From: Verticiella alkaliphila
Lineage (GTDB): Bacteria; Pseudomonadota; Gammaproteobacteria; Burkholderiales; Burkholderiaceae_B
Direction of reading: 5' to 3'
DNA: 37,778 nt
Assembly: GCF_018904615.1 (NCBI RefSeq)
Contig: NZ_JADCNH010000039.1
Coordinates: 1-37,778, forward strand
In this document: positions 7,198-15,058 of the stretch, one piece after another
How positions within the stretch are numbered: position 1 is the first letter of the stretch
Layout of the letters: each line of letters opens with the position of its first letter
Notes under the pieces: generated by a model
Told to the model about the DNA's origin: nothing
The model's input: only the letters and a program-made list of their open reading frames with translations
Database searches by the model: none
Position numbers and translations under genes: made by a program

Positions 7198-8397
7198 TCA
7201 GTCGATCAGGTCGGGAAAGAGTGGCAGGGTGTCGCGTTCGGTGCCTGCAGGCCGGCCGGCCTGCAGCAAGGCGTGCTCGTCAGCGCTCAGCAAGGTGCCC
7301 ACCCGCACGCCCAGCAGCCGGATGCGTCGCGTGAGCGGGATCCGCTTGAGGCATTGTCCTGCCGCGGCGCGGATCGCCTGGGCGTCGGCGGTATAGGCTT
7401 CCAAGGTGAGATCCCGGGTCACGGTGCGAAAGTCGTCGAAGCGCAGCTTGATGCCGATGGTGCGCCCGACCAGATGGTGCCGCGTGAGGTCACTCGCGAC
7501 CTTCTCGCATAGCCCGGTGAAGATCTCGGTGAGGCGGGAACGGTCCTGACGCACATGCAGGTCGCGCTCGAACGTGGTCTCCCGGCTCACGGACTTGGGA
7601 TCGCGTTCGGTGACGACGGGCCTGTCGTCGCGTCCGTGGGCGGCTTCGTGCATCCATTGGCCGGTGGATTTGCCGAAGCGGGCGATCAACCAGGCGGGCT
7701 CGGCCGCGGCGAGTTCCCCGATGGTGCGGATGCCCATGCCATCGAGTCGCTCGCGCGCCTTCGGGCCGATGCCGTTGATGCGGCCCACGGGCAGCGGCCA
7801 GATGCGTGAGGCAATGTCGGCTTCGTCCAGCACGGTGACGCCGCCGGGCTTTTTCAGATCCGAGCCGATCTTGGAGAGCAGCTTATTGGGCGTGACGCCG
7901 ATCGAGCAGCTCAGGCCGGTGGCTTCGCGCACGGCGGCCTGCAGCCGGTGCGCGAGCGCCCGCGCCCCGGCCAGCCGATCGTCGGGCGTCATGTCCTGCG
8001 CGCCGGGCACCTCGGTGAGGTCGATGTAGATCTCGTCGATGCCGCGGTCCTCGATCACGGGTGCCAGGGCGGCGACGGCCGCCTTGAAGTTGTGCGACTG
8101 CCGGCGGTATTCGTCGAAATCGGCGGGCAGGAGCAAGGCGTCCGGGGCCAGGGCAGCCGCCTTCATGAGACCCATGGCCGAGTGCACGCCGAGCGCGCGT
8201 GCCTCATAGCTTGCCGTGGTCGCCACGCCGCGTCCCACGTAGTCACGCAGCCGCGGAAATTCCGCCACGCCGGTGTCGGCCGCCACGCGTCGCCGCCCGC
8301 CCACCACCACGGGCAGGCCGCGCAGATCCGGACGGCGCAGCAACTCCACGGAGGCGTAGAAGGCATCCATGTCGAGGTGGGCGATGAGGCGGCGCAT
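7198..8397 (-). CDS. dinB: DNA polymerase IV (Y family)
   Basis: 399-residue Y-family translesion polymerase. The N-terminal LDMDAFYASVE carries the first catalytic Asp, and IDEIYIDLTEV carries the catalytic Asp-Glu pair; the Ser before Asp in the usual SxDE is Gly here. Fingers/thumb motifs include CSIGVTPNKLLSKIGSDLKKP and the helix-hairpin-helix INGIGPKARERLDGMGIRTIGEL, followed by a little-finger domain. The near-terminal TLPLF (residues 390-394) resembles the beta-clamp-binding motif QLxLF. It acts at the replication fork on damaged template and is error-prone. It starts 18 bp after the GntR gene on the same strand, probably by chance. No LexA box is evident at its start. Confidence 0.95.
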   Translation of the reverse strand: MRRLIAHLDMDAFYASVELLRRPDLRGLPVVVGGRRRVAADTGVAEFPRLRDYVGRGVATTASYEARALGVHSAMGLMKAAALAPDALLLPADFDEYRRQSHNFKAAVAALAPVIEDRGIDEIYIDLTEVPGAQDMTPDDRLAGARALAHRLQAAVREATGLSCSIGVTPNKLLSKIGSDLKKPGGVTVLDEADIASRIWPLPVGRINGIGPKARERLDGMGIRTIGELAAAEPAWLIARFGKSTGQWMHEAAHGRDDRPVVTERDPKSVSRETTFERDLHVRQDRSRLTEIFTGLCEKVASDLTRHHLVGRTIGIKLRFDDFRTVTRDLTLEAYTADAQAIRAAAGQCLKRIPLTRRIRLLGVRVGTLLSADEHALLQAGRPAGTERDTLPLFPDLID

Positions 8398-8415
8398 GGT
8401 GGGGCGGCAGGGCGC

Positions 8416-9120
8416 TCAGGTGGGGTCGCCGCGTTGCTGCAGGGCCTGTACCAGGATGCGCTTGTTGTCGCGGCTGCGATGCGCGTGCTCGCGCATGATG
8501 GATTCGGCGCGGCTGCCTTCGCCCGCACTGATGGCGCGCACGACATCCTCATGATCGAACTGTGCGCGCTGCACGAAGGCGAGTTCGACCAGCGGCTGGA
8601 CACCACTTACGCCGAGCGCCCCCGGGGCGGCCATCGGGTTCTTGGCAATGTGCGCGACAGCCGACACCAGCGCCGGATTGCCGGCGCCCTCCACGAGCGC
8701 GTCGTGAAAGCGCACGTTCATGGCCGCCCAGCGGCCCGTATCCACCGGCTCGCCGGTCTCGGTGGCGGCGGCGATCACGGCCTGCCCTTCACGCACGCAG
8801 TCCTGCAAGGTGCGCAGCAATGCGTCCGAGGCGCCGGCTTCGGCCACCAGACGCGCCGCCATGCCCTCGAGCGTGCCGCGCACGTCGATGGCCATGGTGA
8901 CCTCGGCCAGCGTGAACGGCCGCACGCGAAAGCCGCGCGTGGGCAGGCGCTCGAGCAGGCCTTCGGCGGCGAGCTGGCTCAGGGCAAGCCGCAGCGGCGT
9001 GCGCGAGACGCCCAGTTCGGTGGCGAACTGCACCTCGCGGATGCGCTCGCCCGGCAGCAACTCGGCCGCGAGCAGGCGACGACGCAGTTCCATCGTGACG
9101 CGTTCGATCTGTGAACTCAA
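8416..9120 (-). CDS. GntR-family (FCD) transcriptional regulator
   Basis: 234-residue GntR/FadR-class regulator. It has an N-terminal winged helix (LLPGERIREVQFATELGVSRTPLRLALSQLAAEGLL followed by LPTRGFRVRP) and a helical FCD effector domain with the expected acidic/His ligands (FHDALVEGAGNP, MREHAHRS). The start is the TTG at 9120, preceded by GGAAAG; the nearby ATG frame terminates at once. It is divergent from a Bug receptor and an M29-like enzyme, so it most likely represses that unit and itself from the shared 197-bp region holding three GCATGC palindromes. The effector is probably the carboxylate bound by the Bug protein or a product of the pathway (inference). Confidence 0.92.
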   Translation of the reverse strand: MSSQIERVTMELRRRLLAAELLPGERIREVQFATELGVSRTPLRLALSQLAAEGLLERLPTRGFRVRPFTLAEVTMAIDVRGTLEGMAARLVAEAGASDALLRTLQDCVREGQAVIAAATETGEPVDTGRWAAMNVRFHDALVEGAGNPALVSAVAHIAKNPMAAPGALGVSGVQPLVELAFVQRAQFDHEDVVRAISAGEGSRAESIMREHAHRSRDNKRILVQALQQRGDPT

Positions 9121-9169
9121 AAGCTTTCCATCGTCCGGGGCGGCAACGGGCCGCCGGTGTCGGGATTAT

Positions 9170-9283
9170 GGCATGCAGAAACGGCCGAACGCTGGAAGTC
9201 CACCCAGGTGTTTCCGGTGCTTTGCATGCAAAAATGTTGATAAAGACGGAAATGCAGCGCAGAATCGGATTTATTGCATGCAA
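9170..9283. promoter_or_regulatory. Three phased GCATGC palindromes, candidate GntR operators
   Basis: In the divergent promoter region the motif GCATGCA followed by an A-rich stretch occurs three times, with GCATGC at 9171-9176, 9224-9229 and 9276-9281. The second sits in a 12-bp palindrome (TTTGCATGCAAA, 9221-9232) and the third in a 10-bp one (TTGCATGCAA, 9274-9283). Centre-to-centre spacing is 53 and 52 bp, close to five DNA turns, so all three face the same side of the helix. This fits cooperative or loop-forming binding by the GntR protein encoded at 8416-9120. Confidence 0.6.
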
Positions 9284-9317
9284 AAAAGGGCCATCCAGGC
9301 CACTCAGGAGACAAACC

Positions 9318-10346
9318 ATGACGTTCGACGCATCCCCCGGCCGCGCCCGGCGGCATCCTGCCGCCGCGCTTCGCACCCTTGTCTGCAGTGGCCTGTTGGC
9401 CAGCGGCAGCCTGGCCGTGAGCCTCGTTGCCCCGCAAGCCATGGCGGCGGAGTACCCCAGCAAGCCCATGCGGCTGGTCGTGCCCTTTCCCGCGGGTGGT
9501 GGGGGAGACACCCTGGCGCGGCTGGTCATGACGAGGGTCGAAAGCGAGCTCGGCCAGCCCATCGTGGTGGAGAACCTGCCGGGTGCGGGCGGCAACATCG
9601 GCTCGGCCAGCGCCGCCCGCGCGGCGCCGGACGGCTATACGCTGCTCTACGGCACCAATGGCACCTTCGCCATCAACCATGCCCTGTACACGTCCCCGGG
9701 TTTTTCGCCCAAGGATTTCACGCCGGTCTCGCAGCTCACGCAGATCGGCGCGCTCTTCGTGGTGCGGCCCAACTTCCCGGCCGCGAGCGTGGCGGACCTG
9801 ATCGCCCAGGCCAAGGCCAACCCCGGCAAGTTCACAGCGGCCTCGGCCGGCAACGGCACCACCTCGCACCTCGCGCTGGAGCTGCTCAACACCGGTGCGG
9901 GCACGCAGATCCTGCACATTCCCTACCGCGGCGGCGCACTGGCCATCGCCGATGTGATGGGTGGTCAGGTCGACATGATGATCGACGTCATTCCCAACAC
10001 CGCGCCACAGGTGAAAGGCGGCCGCGTCACAGCCCTGGCCGTCAGCACTGCCGAGCGTGTGCCAGGCTTCGAGAATGTGCCCACGATGCAGGAGGCCGGT
10101 GTGAAGGGCTACGCCATCGCTGCGTGGGACGGCATCTTCGTGCCGGCGGGCACGCCCATGCCCGTGGTGCAGCGCCTGGAATCCGCCATTCACAAGGTGC
10201 TCGCCGATCCTGCTCTGCAGGCCCAGCTGCGCGAGCGCGGCGCCCAGGTGGCACCCAGCAGCCCCGCCGATTTCTCCACCTTCGTGCAGGCCGAGATGAA
10301 GCGCTGGGGCGACGTCGTCCAGCAATCCGGCGCACGCATCGACTGA
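9318..10346 (+). CDS. Bug-family (TctC-like) periplasmic substrate-binding protein
   Basis: 342-residue Bug receptor. The ATG at 9318 has AGGAG seven bases upstream; the open frame extends further but that part runs through the operator region. A long signal peptide (Arg-rich n-region, hydrophobic LVCSGLLASGSLAVSLV, AMAAEYP at the mature start) leads into KPMRLVVPFPAGGGGDTLARL, NLPGAGGNIGSASAAR, GYTLLYGTNGT, FTAASAGNGTTSHLALELL and AGTPMPVVQRLESA, all Bug signatures. Divergent from the GntR regulator and upstream of an M29-like enzyme, it probably captures the carboxylate or heteroaromatic acid that this unit metabolises. No cognate membrane subunits are in the window. Confidence 0.93.
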   Translation: MTFDASPGRARRHPAAALRTLVCSGLLASGSLAVSLVAPQAMAAEYPSKPMRLVVPFPAGGGGDTLARLVMTRVESELGQPIVVENLPGAGGNIGSASAARAAPDGYTLLYGTNGTFAINHALYTSPGFSPKDFTPVSQLTQIGALFVVRPNFPAASVADLIAQAKANPGKFTAASAGNGTTSHLALELLNTGAGTQILHIPYRGGALAIADVMGGQVDMMIDVIPNTAPQVKGGRVTALAVSTAERVPGFENVPTMQEAGVKGYAIAAWDGIFVPAGTPMPVVQRLESAIHKVLADPALQAQLRERGAQVAPSSPADFSTFVQAEMKRWGDVVQQSGARID

Positions 10347-10363
10347 TACCCGAGCAGGCGGTG

Positions 10364-10426
10364 CAGGCCACGCTTGCAGGAGCGTGCCTGGCGCCGCCAC
10401 TGGCGCATGCGCTTGCCACGCGCCAG
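10364..10426 (+). other. Two intercistronic stem-loops
   Basis: The gap between the Bug gene and the next gene can form two hairpins. The first pairs 10364-10374 with 10381-10390 (ten base pairs, one bulged C, six-base loop); the second pairs CTGGCGC at 10400-10406 with GCGCCAG at 10420-10426. Neither is followed by a T-run, so they look more like mRNA-processing, stability or attenuation structures than an intrinsic terminator. They could let the abundant receptor be expressed above the enzyme. Confidence 0.4.
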
Positions 10427-10459
10427 ATGCCGGACCGCCTTTCTTCCTTGAGGACAGCC

Positions 10460-12076
10460 ATGACCCGACAATCACCCACCAAACCGCACCAAGGATTGCC
10501 CCACTACGCATCGCCGCCCCTGATCGATTCACGGCGTCCGCGCTGCCCACCCTTCGTGGAGGTGACGAACGCGGATCAGTTGCTCCCGTACCTGGAGCAC
10601 GTGGCACGTCGCCCCTACAACCACGGCCTGAACGCCTGCTGGGATCTGAAGGAAGGCGAGCGCGTGCTGCTGCGCGTGGACAACTGGCACAGCGAGCTCA
10701 CCATCCAGGCCTGCCAGAAGATCCTGGAGAAGTACAAGGTCAAATACGACATCCAGCGCATCGATCGCGGCCCCATCAAGCAGTGGGTGGGCTCGGACGA
10801 GGTGGAGTACTACCTCTTTCGCACCAAGGAGCTCGCCGAATGGATGGACATGTGGGAGGAGGAAGAGAAGAAGCAGACCTACGAGAAGATCCTGATGGGC
10901 TACGGCGGCCCGGTGCTCGCCGAGCGCCTCGTGAAGATCCAGCGCATGCCCTTCATCACGCCCGAGATCCTGGCCTCGCCCGCGCATGCGATGCCCATCG
11001 AGGTGATCAACGCCATCGACCGCTGGACGTGGGACCGCATCCGCGGCGCCAGGCGCGTGCGCATCACGGATCCGGAAGGCACGGATCTCTCCTTCACCAA
11101 CCACGACGAGTACTGGGACGCCAAACGCGAGTTCTATCACCCGGACCTGGTCGCGGCCACGTGGCGCGGCAACGAGCACTTCGGCAAGACCTATCTGCCG
11201 GGTCACATCACCGGCCGGCCATGGATGTTCCATCCCACCAAGGAGGATGCCTGCGGCGTGATCGCCGGCACCACCAACCACATCGCGCCGGTGGACTGGA
11301 CGCAACTGATCGTCGAGAACTCGCGCATCACGCAGATCAACGAGGGCGGTGAATTCGGCGACAAGCTGCGCGACGTGATGGAGCGCACCCGCGACGTGCA
11401 GTATCCGACCTTCCCGGGCAAGGGCATCATGCACTGGTGGGAAGCCTCCATCGGCACCAACCCGCACATCCACCGTCCGCGCAAGGATTTTCCCTCCGGC
11501 TTCGTGAACTGCCTGTACGAGCGCGTGCGTTCCGGCGTGATCCACATGGGCTTTGGCACCATCATTTCATCGATGGCCGAGCGCGAGGCCGCCCGCCAGG
11601 GCCTGCTGGTGGGCCACTGGCACCTGCATCTGTACTTTCCCAACTACACGGTGGAGCGTTCCGGCGACAACGAGAACGTCATCGAGAATGGCCGCCTGCA
11701 GGCGCTGGACGACCCGCAGATCCGCAAGCTCTGCGAGAAGTATGGCGACGCGGACCTCTGGCTGGACGAGAGCTGGAACCCGGCCGTGCCCGGCATCAAC
11801 ATGGCGGGCGATTATTGGGAACATTACGCGCGCGACCCGCTGCACTGGGTCAAGACCGAGCTGGAGGTGTGCCGCGAATACCACCCGATGTTCATGCGCA
11901 TGACCGGGGCGGACGACAAGTACTGCCAGGGTGAGGGCGCGCAGTGGTGGAAGGGCGGCTGCTGCAACCACAGCGGCGTGATCGCCTCGGCGCTGGCCGG
12001 CAATTGCTGCGACGAGACGAGCGCCGCGCCCGATGCCACGCCGGATGCGGCGGAATCGTGCTGCGGCAGCCGGTAG
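10460..12076 (+). CDS. Uncharacterised M29 aminopeptidase/NicX-like metalloenzyme with Cys-rich tail
   Basis: 538-residue protein, ATG at 10460 after GAGGA. I do not know a named function. The central and C-terminal halves resemble the M29 aminopeptidase fold also used by the non-haem iron 2,5-dihydroxypyridine dioxygenase NicX: VRITDPEGTDLSF, a Gly-rich YLPGHITGRP, HWWEASIGTNP with Glu328 at the metal-ligand position, GVIHMGFG with His362, and HWHLHLYF with His388-Leu-His390 where relatives have His-x-Asp. It is far longer than typical M29/NicX proteins (roughly 350-410 residues). The last 50 residues carry seven Cys, mostly as CC pairs (489, 501, 502, 516, 517, 534, 535). Cytoplasmic: no signal peptide. 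It is linked to the Bug receptor and GntR regulator, suggesting carboxylate or heteroaromatic catabolism. Confidence 0.65.
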   Translation: MTRQSPTKPHQGLPHYASPPLIDSRRPRCPPFVEVTNADQLLPYLEHVARRPYNHGLNACWDLKEGERVLLRVDNWHSELTIQACQKILEKYKVKYDIQRIDRGPIKQWVGSDEVEYYLFRTKELAEWMDMWEEEEKKQTYEKILMGYGGPVLAERLVKIQRMPFITPEILASPAHAMPIEVINAIDRWTWDRIRGARRVRITDPEGTDLSFTNHDEYWDAKREFYHPDLVAATWRGNEHFGKTYLPGHITGRPWMFHPTKEDACGVIAGTTNHIAPVDWTQLIVENSRITQINEGGEFGDKLRDVMERTRDVQYPTFPGKGIMHWWEASIGTNPHIHRPRKDFPSGFVNCLYERVRSGVIHMGFGTIISSMAEREAARQGLLVGHWHLHLYFPNYTVERSGDNENVIENGRLQALDDPQIRKLCEKYGDADLWLDESWNPAVPGINMAGDYWEHYARDPLHWVKTELEVCREYHPMFMRMTGADDKYCQGEGAQWWKGGCCNHSGVIASALAGNCCDETSAAPDATPDAAESCCGSR

Positions 12077-12588
12077 GCCCAGCGGTCCGGGCAGGCTGGG
12101 CCGCCACCTGGCAGGCCTCTGCCGGACGACGCCCATGGCTCGCGTCGGCAGCGTCAAGCCCGTTGCTGCGGTGGCTGCTCCTCGCCGCCTTGGCGACGAC
12201 GGCTGTCGTGCTCGACGGTGGCTCGCCGCGGGCCTGGGCCTATCTCGAACGCTGCGCCAGCGCAGATTCCGTGGCTGCGCTCTTGGCCATGGCGCTGCGC
12301 CTGGACACGCACCTGTTGGCGTTTCCGGCCACCGCGCTGGCCATGCTGGCGATGTGCCTCCTGGCGCCCCAGGGCGGGTCGCGCGCAGGTTGGGGCGGGC
12401 TGGCCCTGCGCGCCGGACTCATGCTCGCGAGCATGGCGCCGGCGTGCGTGCTGGCCTGGTGGCTGGCGTCCGGGATGCCCGCAGGCGTGCAGGCCCATGT
12501 CTTCGCCGGCACCATGCTGGCGTTGCCGCCGCTGACGGCCAGGATGTCACGACACCTGCGCATCGGATGCGCTAGGATGGTCGGCTAA
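12058..12588 (+). CDS. Small hypothetical membrane protein
   Basis: About 176 residues from a GTG at 12058 that overlaps the end of the preceding gene by 19 nt, suggesting coupling; no clear ribosome-binding site is visible, so the start is provisional. I do not recognise the family. There are four hydrophobic segments: LLRWLLLAALATTAVVL, LLAFPATALAMLAMCLLA, LALRAGLMLASMAPACVLAW and a shorter one near HVFAGTMLALPPL, separated by short Arg/Gly-rich loops, so an inner-membrane protein with four helices is likely. Its place behind the M29-like enzyme leaves open a role with that unit, but the match could be coincidental. Confidence 0.5.
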   Translation: MLRQPVGPAVRAGWAATWQASAGRRPWLASAASSPLLRWLLLAALATTAVVLDGGSPRAWAYLERCASADSVAALLAMALRLDTHLLAFPATALAMLAMCLLAPQGGSRAGWGGLALRAGLMLASMAPACVLAWWLASGMPAGVQAHVFAGTMLALPPLTARMSRHLRIGCARMVG

Positions 12589-12621
12589 GGCCTGCCGTGA
12601 CGCCGCCCTGCCGGGCAGGCC
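12589..12621 (+). terminator. GC-rich hairpin after the membrane-protein gene
   Basis: Immediately after the stop codon, GGCCTGCC (12589-12596) can pair with GGCAGGCC (12614-12621); an alternative shorter hairpin is CCTGC/GCAGG within 12607-12619. There is no T-run, so intrinsic termination is uncertain, but its position directly after the stop is typical. Confidence 0.35.
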
Positions 12622-12649
12622 GCGCCGGCCGCCTCCTGGGGAGACATTG

Positions 12650-13072
12650 ATGAAAGGACATTGTCTGTGCGGCGCCGTCACCGTGACGGCGGAATCGGCC
12701 AAGGCCCCGCATCCGCATGCCGACGCCTGCCATTGCAGCATGTGCCGTCGCTGGAGCAGTGGCCCGTTCTTCGCCACCGAGGCAAAGGACGTCCAGATCG
12801 AGGGCAAGGACGCGGTCACCGAGTACGCGTCTTCTGAGTGGGCGCGTCGGGCCTTCTGCAAGCACTGCGGCACGCATCTGTACTACCTGTTCCTGCAGAC
12901 GCAGGCGTACATGCTCAGCGCCGGGCTCTTCCAGGAGAACGCGGATTTCGCCTTCACCACCGAGATCTACATCGACAAGAAGCCGGACTGGTATGCGTTC
13001 GCCAACCCGACCAAGACGATGACCGAAGCCGAGGTGCTGAAGGCCTTCGGCTTCGCGCCCGACGGGAATTGA
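12650..13072 (+). CDS. GFA-family (CENP-V/GFA) zinc protein
   Basis: 140-residue protein of the glutathione-dependent formaldehyde-activating enzyme (GFA) family. The zinc-binding cysteines are visible: C5-L-C7 in HCLCGAVTV, C27-H-C29-S-M-C32 in the CHCSMCRRWSSGP block, and C70-K-H-C73 in FCKHCGTHL. Length is typical. The ATG at 12650 follows GGGGAGA at a better distance than the adjacent TTG. Most members have unknown substrates and few truly act on S-hydroxymethylglutathione, so the family name is safer than formaldehyde detoxification. It is convergent with the CoA-transferase gene, 13 bp away. Confidence 0.9.
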   Translation: MKGHCLCGAVTVTAESAKAPHPHADACHCSMCRRWSSGPFFATEAKDVQIEGKDAVTEYASSEWARRAFCKHCGTHLYYLFLQTQAYMLSAGLFQENADFAFTTEIYIDKKPDWYAFANPTKTMTEAEVLKAFGFAPDGN

Positions 13073-13085
13073 GCCACGCCCGTCG

Positions 13086-14282
13086 CTAGCCAACCACCCC
13101 CGTCGAGCGCAGGCGGGCGATCGTCTCGTCGTCCAACCCCGCCTCGCGCAGTACGGCATCCGTGTGCTCGCCCAGCAGCGGTGCGCGCTGGCGGATGCCG
13201 CCCGGTGTCGAGGACAGGTGCGGAGCCACCGCAGGCATCTCCACGTCCAAGCCGCGGGCCGAGGTCACCGTCGCAATGGCGCCGCGCGCGCGGTAGTGCG
13301 CATCTTCGGCAATGTCGCGGATTGAGTAGATGCGGCCAGCGGGTACGTCGGCCTCGCGCATGGCTGCCAGCACGTCGTCCAGCGTATGGCTGGTCGTCCA
13401 GGCACCGATCACGCCGTCGATCTCGGCCGTGCGCGCCACCCGGCCGTCGTTGTGCGCCAAAGTGGGGTCCTCGGCCAGGTCCACCCGTCCAATGCGTTGC
13501 ATGAGGCGCTTGAAGATGCCGTCGCCATTACCCGCGATGAGCACATAGCTGCCGTCGGCGCAGGGGTATGCACTGGAGGGCGCGATGCCGGGCAGACTGG
13601 CCCCGGCGGGTTCGCGTACCGCGCCGAACACGGAATATTCCGGCAACAGGCTTTCCGTCAGGTTGAAGACGCTCTCGTAGAGCGCCGCGTCGATCATCTG
13701 CCCCTGGCCGCCACGCACATCGCGCTCGTACAGGGCGAGCAACACGCCCAGCGCACCGTGCAGCCCGGCGATGGTGTCGCCCAGCGACAGCCCCGCGCGC
13801 ACGGGCGGTCGCCCCGGTTCACCTGTCAGATAGCGCAGCCCCGCCATGGCCTCACCCACGGCCGCAAAGCCCGGCTCGTCGCGGCGCGGGCCCGTCTGAC
13901 CATAGCCCGACACCCGCAGCATGATGAGCCTGGGGTTGAGCGCGTGCAGGGCCTCCCAGCCCATGCCCCACTTTTCCATCGTGCCGGGCCGGAAGTTCTC
14001 GATCAGCACGTCGGCCTGCGCGGCCAGACGGCGGACCGTGTCCTGACCTTCGGGCTGGCGCAGATCCACGCACACCGATTGCTTATTGCGCGACTGCGCC
14101 TCCCACCAGACCGAGGTGCCCTCATGCAGCAGACGCCACTTGCGCAGCGGATCGCCCTGACCGGGCGGTTCGATCTTGATGACCGTGGCGCCGAAGTCCG
14201 CCAGCGTACGGGCGGCGAAGGGGCCGGCGATCAACTGGCCGAGTTCGAGAATGCGGATACCGTCGAGAATGGGGCGCGTCAT
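13086..14282 (-). CDS. Class III (CaiB/BaiF) CoA-transferase
   Basis: 398-residue family III CoA-transferase, which moves CoA between acyl-CoA and a free carboxylate through an aspartyl-CoA thioester. The catalytic Asp falls at residue 169 ([12 protein letters not shown]), the same number as in formyl-CoA transferase. Family blocks are [74 protein letters not shown] and [13 protein letters not shown]. The gene stands alone on its strand between a GFA and a YkgJ-type gene, so the substrate cannot be inferred from context. Confidence 0.95.
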   Translation of the reverse strand: MTRPILDGIRILELGQLIAGPFAARTLADFGATVIKIEPPGQGDPLRKWRLLHEGTSVWWEAQSRNKQSVCVDLRQPEGQDTVRRLAAQADVLIENFRPGTMEKWGMGWEALHALNPRLIMLRVSGYGQTGPRRDEPGFAAVGEAMAGLRYLTGEPGRPPVRAGLSLGDTIAGLHGALGVLLALYERDVRGGQGQMIDAALYESVFNLTESLLPEYSVFGAVREPAGASLPGIAPSSAYPCADGSYVLIAGNGDGIFKRLMQRIGRVDLAEDPTLAHNDGRVARTAEIDGVIGAWTTSHTLDDVLAAMREADVPAGRIYSIRDIAEDAHYRARGAIATVTSARGLDVEMPAVAPHLSSTPGGIRQRAPLLGEHTDAVLREAGLDDETIARLRSTGVVG

Positions 14283-14370
14283 GGCGGCAATGCTACCCTG
14301 TCGGCCGCGCGGGCTTCAACGCGCCGCGTGCGCCCGCGCCACCGGGCTACCCACCTCTTTCTCTGACGCC

Positions 14371-14658
14371 ATGGACTGTCGCGCCGGCTGCGGTGCCTGT
14401 TGCACCGCGCCTTCCATCTCCTCGCCGATTCCCGGCATGCCGCACGGCAAGCCCGCGGGCGTGCGCTGTGTGCAGCTCGACGCGCACGAGCGCTGCCGCA
14501 TCTTCGGCCACCCGGATCGCCCGGCGGTGTGTGGCTCGCTCCAGCCTAGTGCAAGCATGTGCGGTAGCGATCGTGAGCACGCCATGCGATGGATCGCGAC
14601 GCTGGAAACCGCGACCGCGCCGTGTGCCGAATCTGCTTCTGCGATAGCACGTCCCTAG
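14371..14658 (+). CDS. YkgJ-family cysteine-cluster protein
   Basis: 95-residue protein starting [11 protein letters not shown], the hallmark of the YkgJ/UPF0153 family, whose conserved Cys residues are thought to bind zinc or an iron-sulfur cluster. Later Cys lie in [21 protein letters not shown] and SMCGS, at the spacing usual for the short proteobacterial members. The ATG at 14371 places the first Cys at residue 3; the frame is open upstream but shows no family similarity there. No biochemical function is established. It diverges from the CoA-transferase gene and precedes the ars operon by 74 bp. Confidence 0.85.
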   Translation: MDCRAGCGACCTAPSISSPIPGMPHGKPAGVRCVQLDAHERCRIFGHPDRPAVCGSLQPSASMCGSDREHAMRWIATLETATAPCAESASAIARP

Positions 14659-14698
14659 CCCTGTCTGCGGCGCGTCACACTCTCATCCAGCAAACGCG

Positions 14699-14735
14699 CC
14701 CATTAATTCAATAATTCATGTATCATTGATTCATG
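14699..14735 (+). promoter_or_regulatory. arsO: Candidate ArsR operator/ars promoter
   Basis: An A+T-rich imperfect inverted repeat runs from CCATTAATTCAATAATTCATG inward from the left and its counterpart from the right (arm sequence CCATGAATCAATGATACATG on the opposite strand), spanning 14699-14735. It ends on the arsR start codon. The surroundings are G+C-rich, so it stands out. ArsR-family repressors bind such A+T-rich dyads over the promoter. No ribosome-binding site precedes the ATG; the -10-like TATCAT at 14721-14726 would place transcription start at or next to the ATG, so a leaderless message is possible. Confidence 0.6.
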
Positions 14736-15056
14736 GATGAGAATCAGATTGTCTCCGCCCTTTCCGCCCTCGCTCACCCCCAGCGGTTGCGAGCGTTTCG
14801 CGCGCTCGTGGTGGCGGGGCCTGACGGCCTCACGCCCAGCGTGCTGGCCCAGCGGCTGGAGATTGCACGCAACGCCCTGTCCTTTCACTTGAAGGAGCTT
14901 GCCCACGCCGGGTTGGTCACGAGCGAGCAGCAGGGGCGCAATCTCCTCTACCGCGCCGCGTATGACCAGATGAATGGCGTCATCGGTTATCTGACCGAGC
15001 ACTGCTGTGAGGGCGGTGTCTGCGAGCTGGCCCCATCCCAATCGTGCGAGTGCTGA
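14733..15056 (+). CDS. arsR: ArsR-family arsenite-responsive repressor
   Basis: 107-residue winged-helix repressor. The HTH region is ALAHPQRLRAFRALVVAG followed by LTPSVLAQRLEIARNALSFHLKELAHAGLV. It lacks the ELCVC sensor of the E. coli type; instead the C-terminus holds C91-C92, C97, C105 and C107 (HCCEGGVCELAPSQSCEC), similar in placement to the C-terminal As(III) site of Acidithiobacillus ferrooxidans ArsR. When arsenite binds, the repressor should release the operator at 14699-14735. First gene of a five-gene operon; arsC begins 2 nt after its stop. Confidence 0.93.
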   Translation: MDENQIVSALSALAHPQRLRAFRALVVAGPDGLTPSVLAQRLEIARNALSFHLKELAHAGLVTSEQQGRNLLYRAAYDQMNGVIGYLTEHCCEGGVCELAPSQSCEC

Positions 15057-15058
15057 CC

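Noticed and set aside
7198-8397. Gly instead of Ser in the SxDE motif of DinB as a novelty
   Set aside because: Both catalytic acidic residues are intact and I recall this variant from other betaproteobacterial DinB proteins.
8720-10459. Very long open frame upstream of the M29-like enzyme (would make over 1,100 residues)
   Set aside because: It runs antisense through the GntR gene and out of frame through the Bug gene; the ATG at 10460 has a ribosome-binding site and begins the conserved protein.
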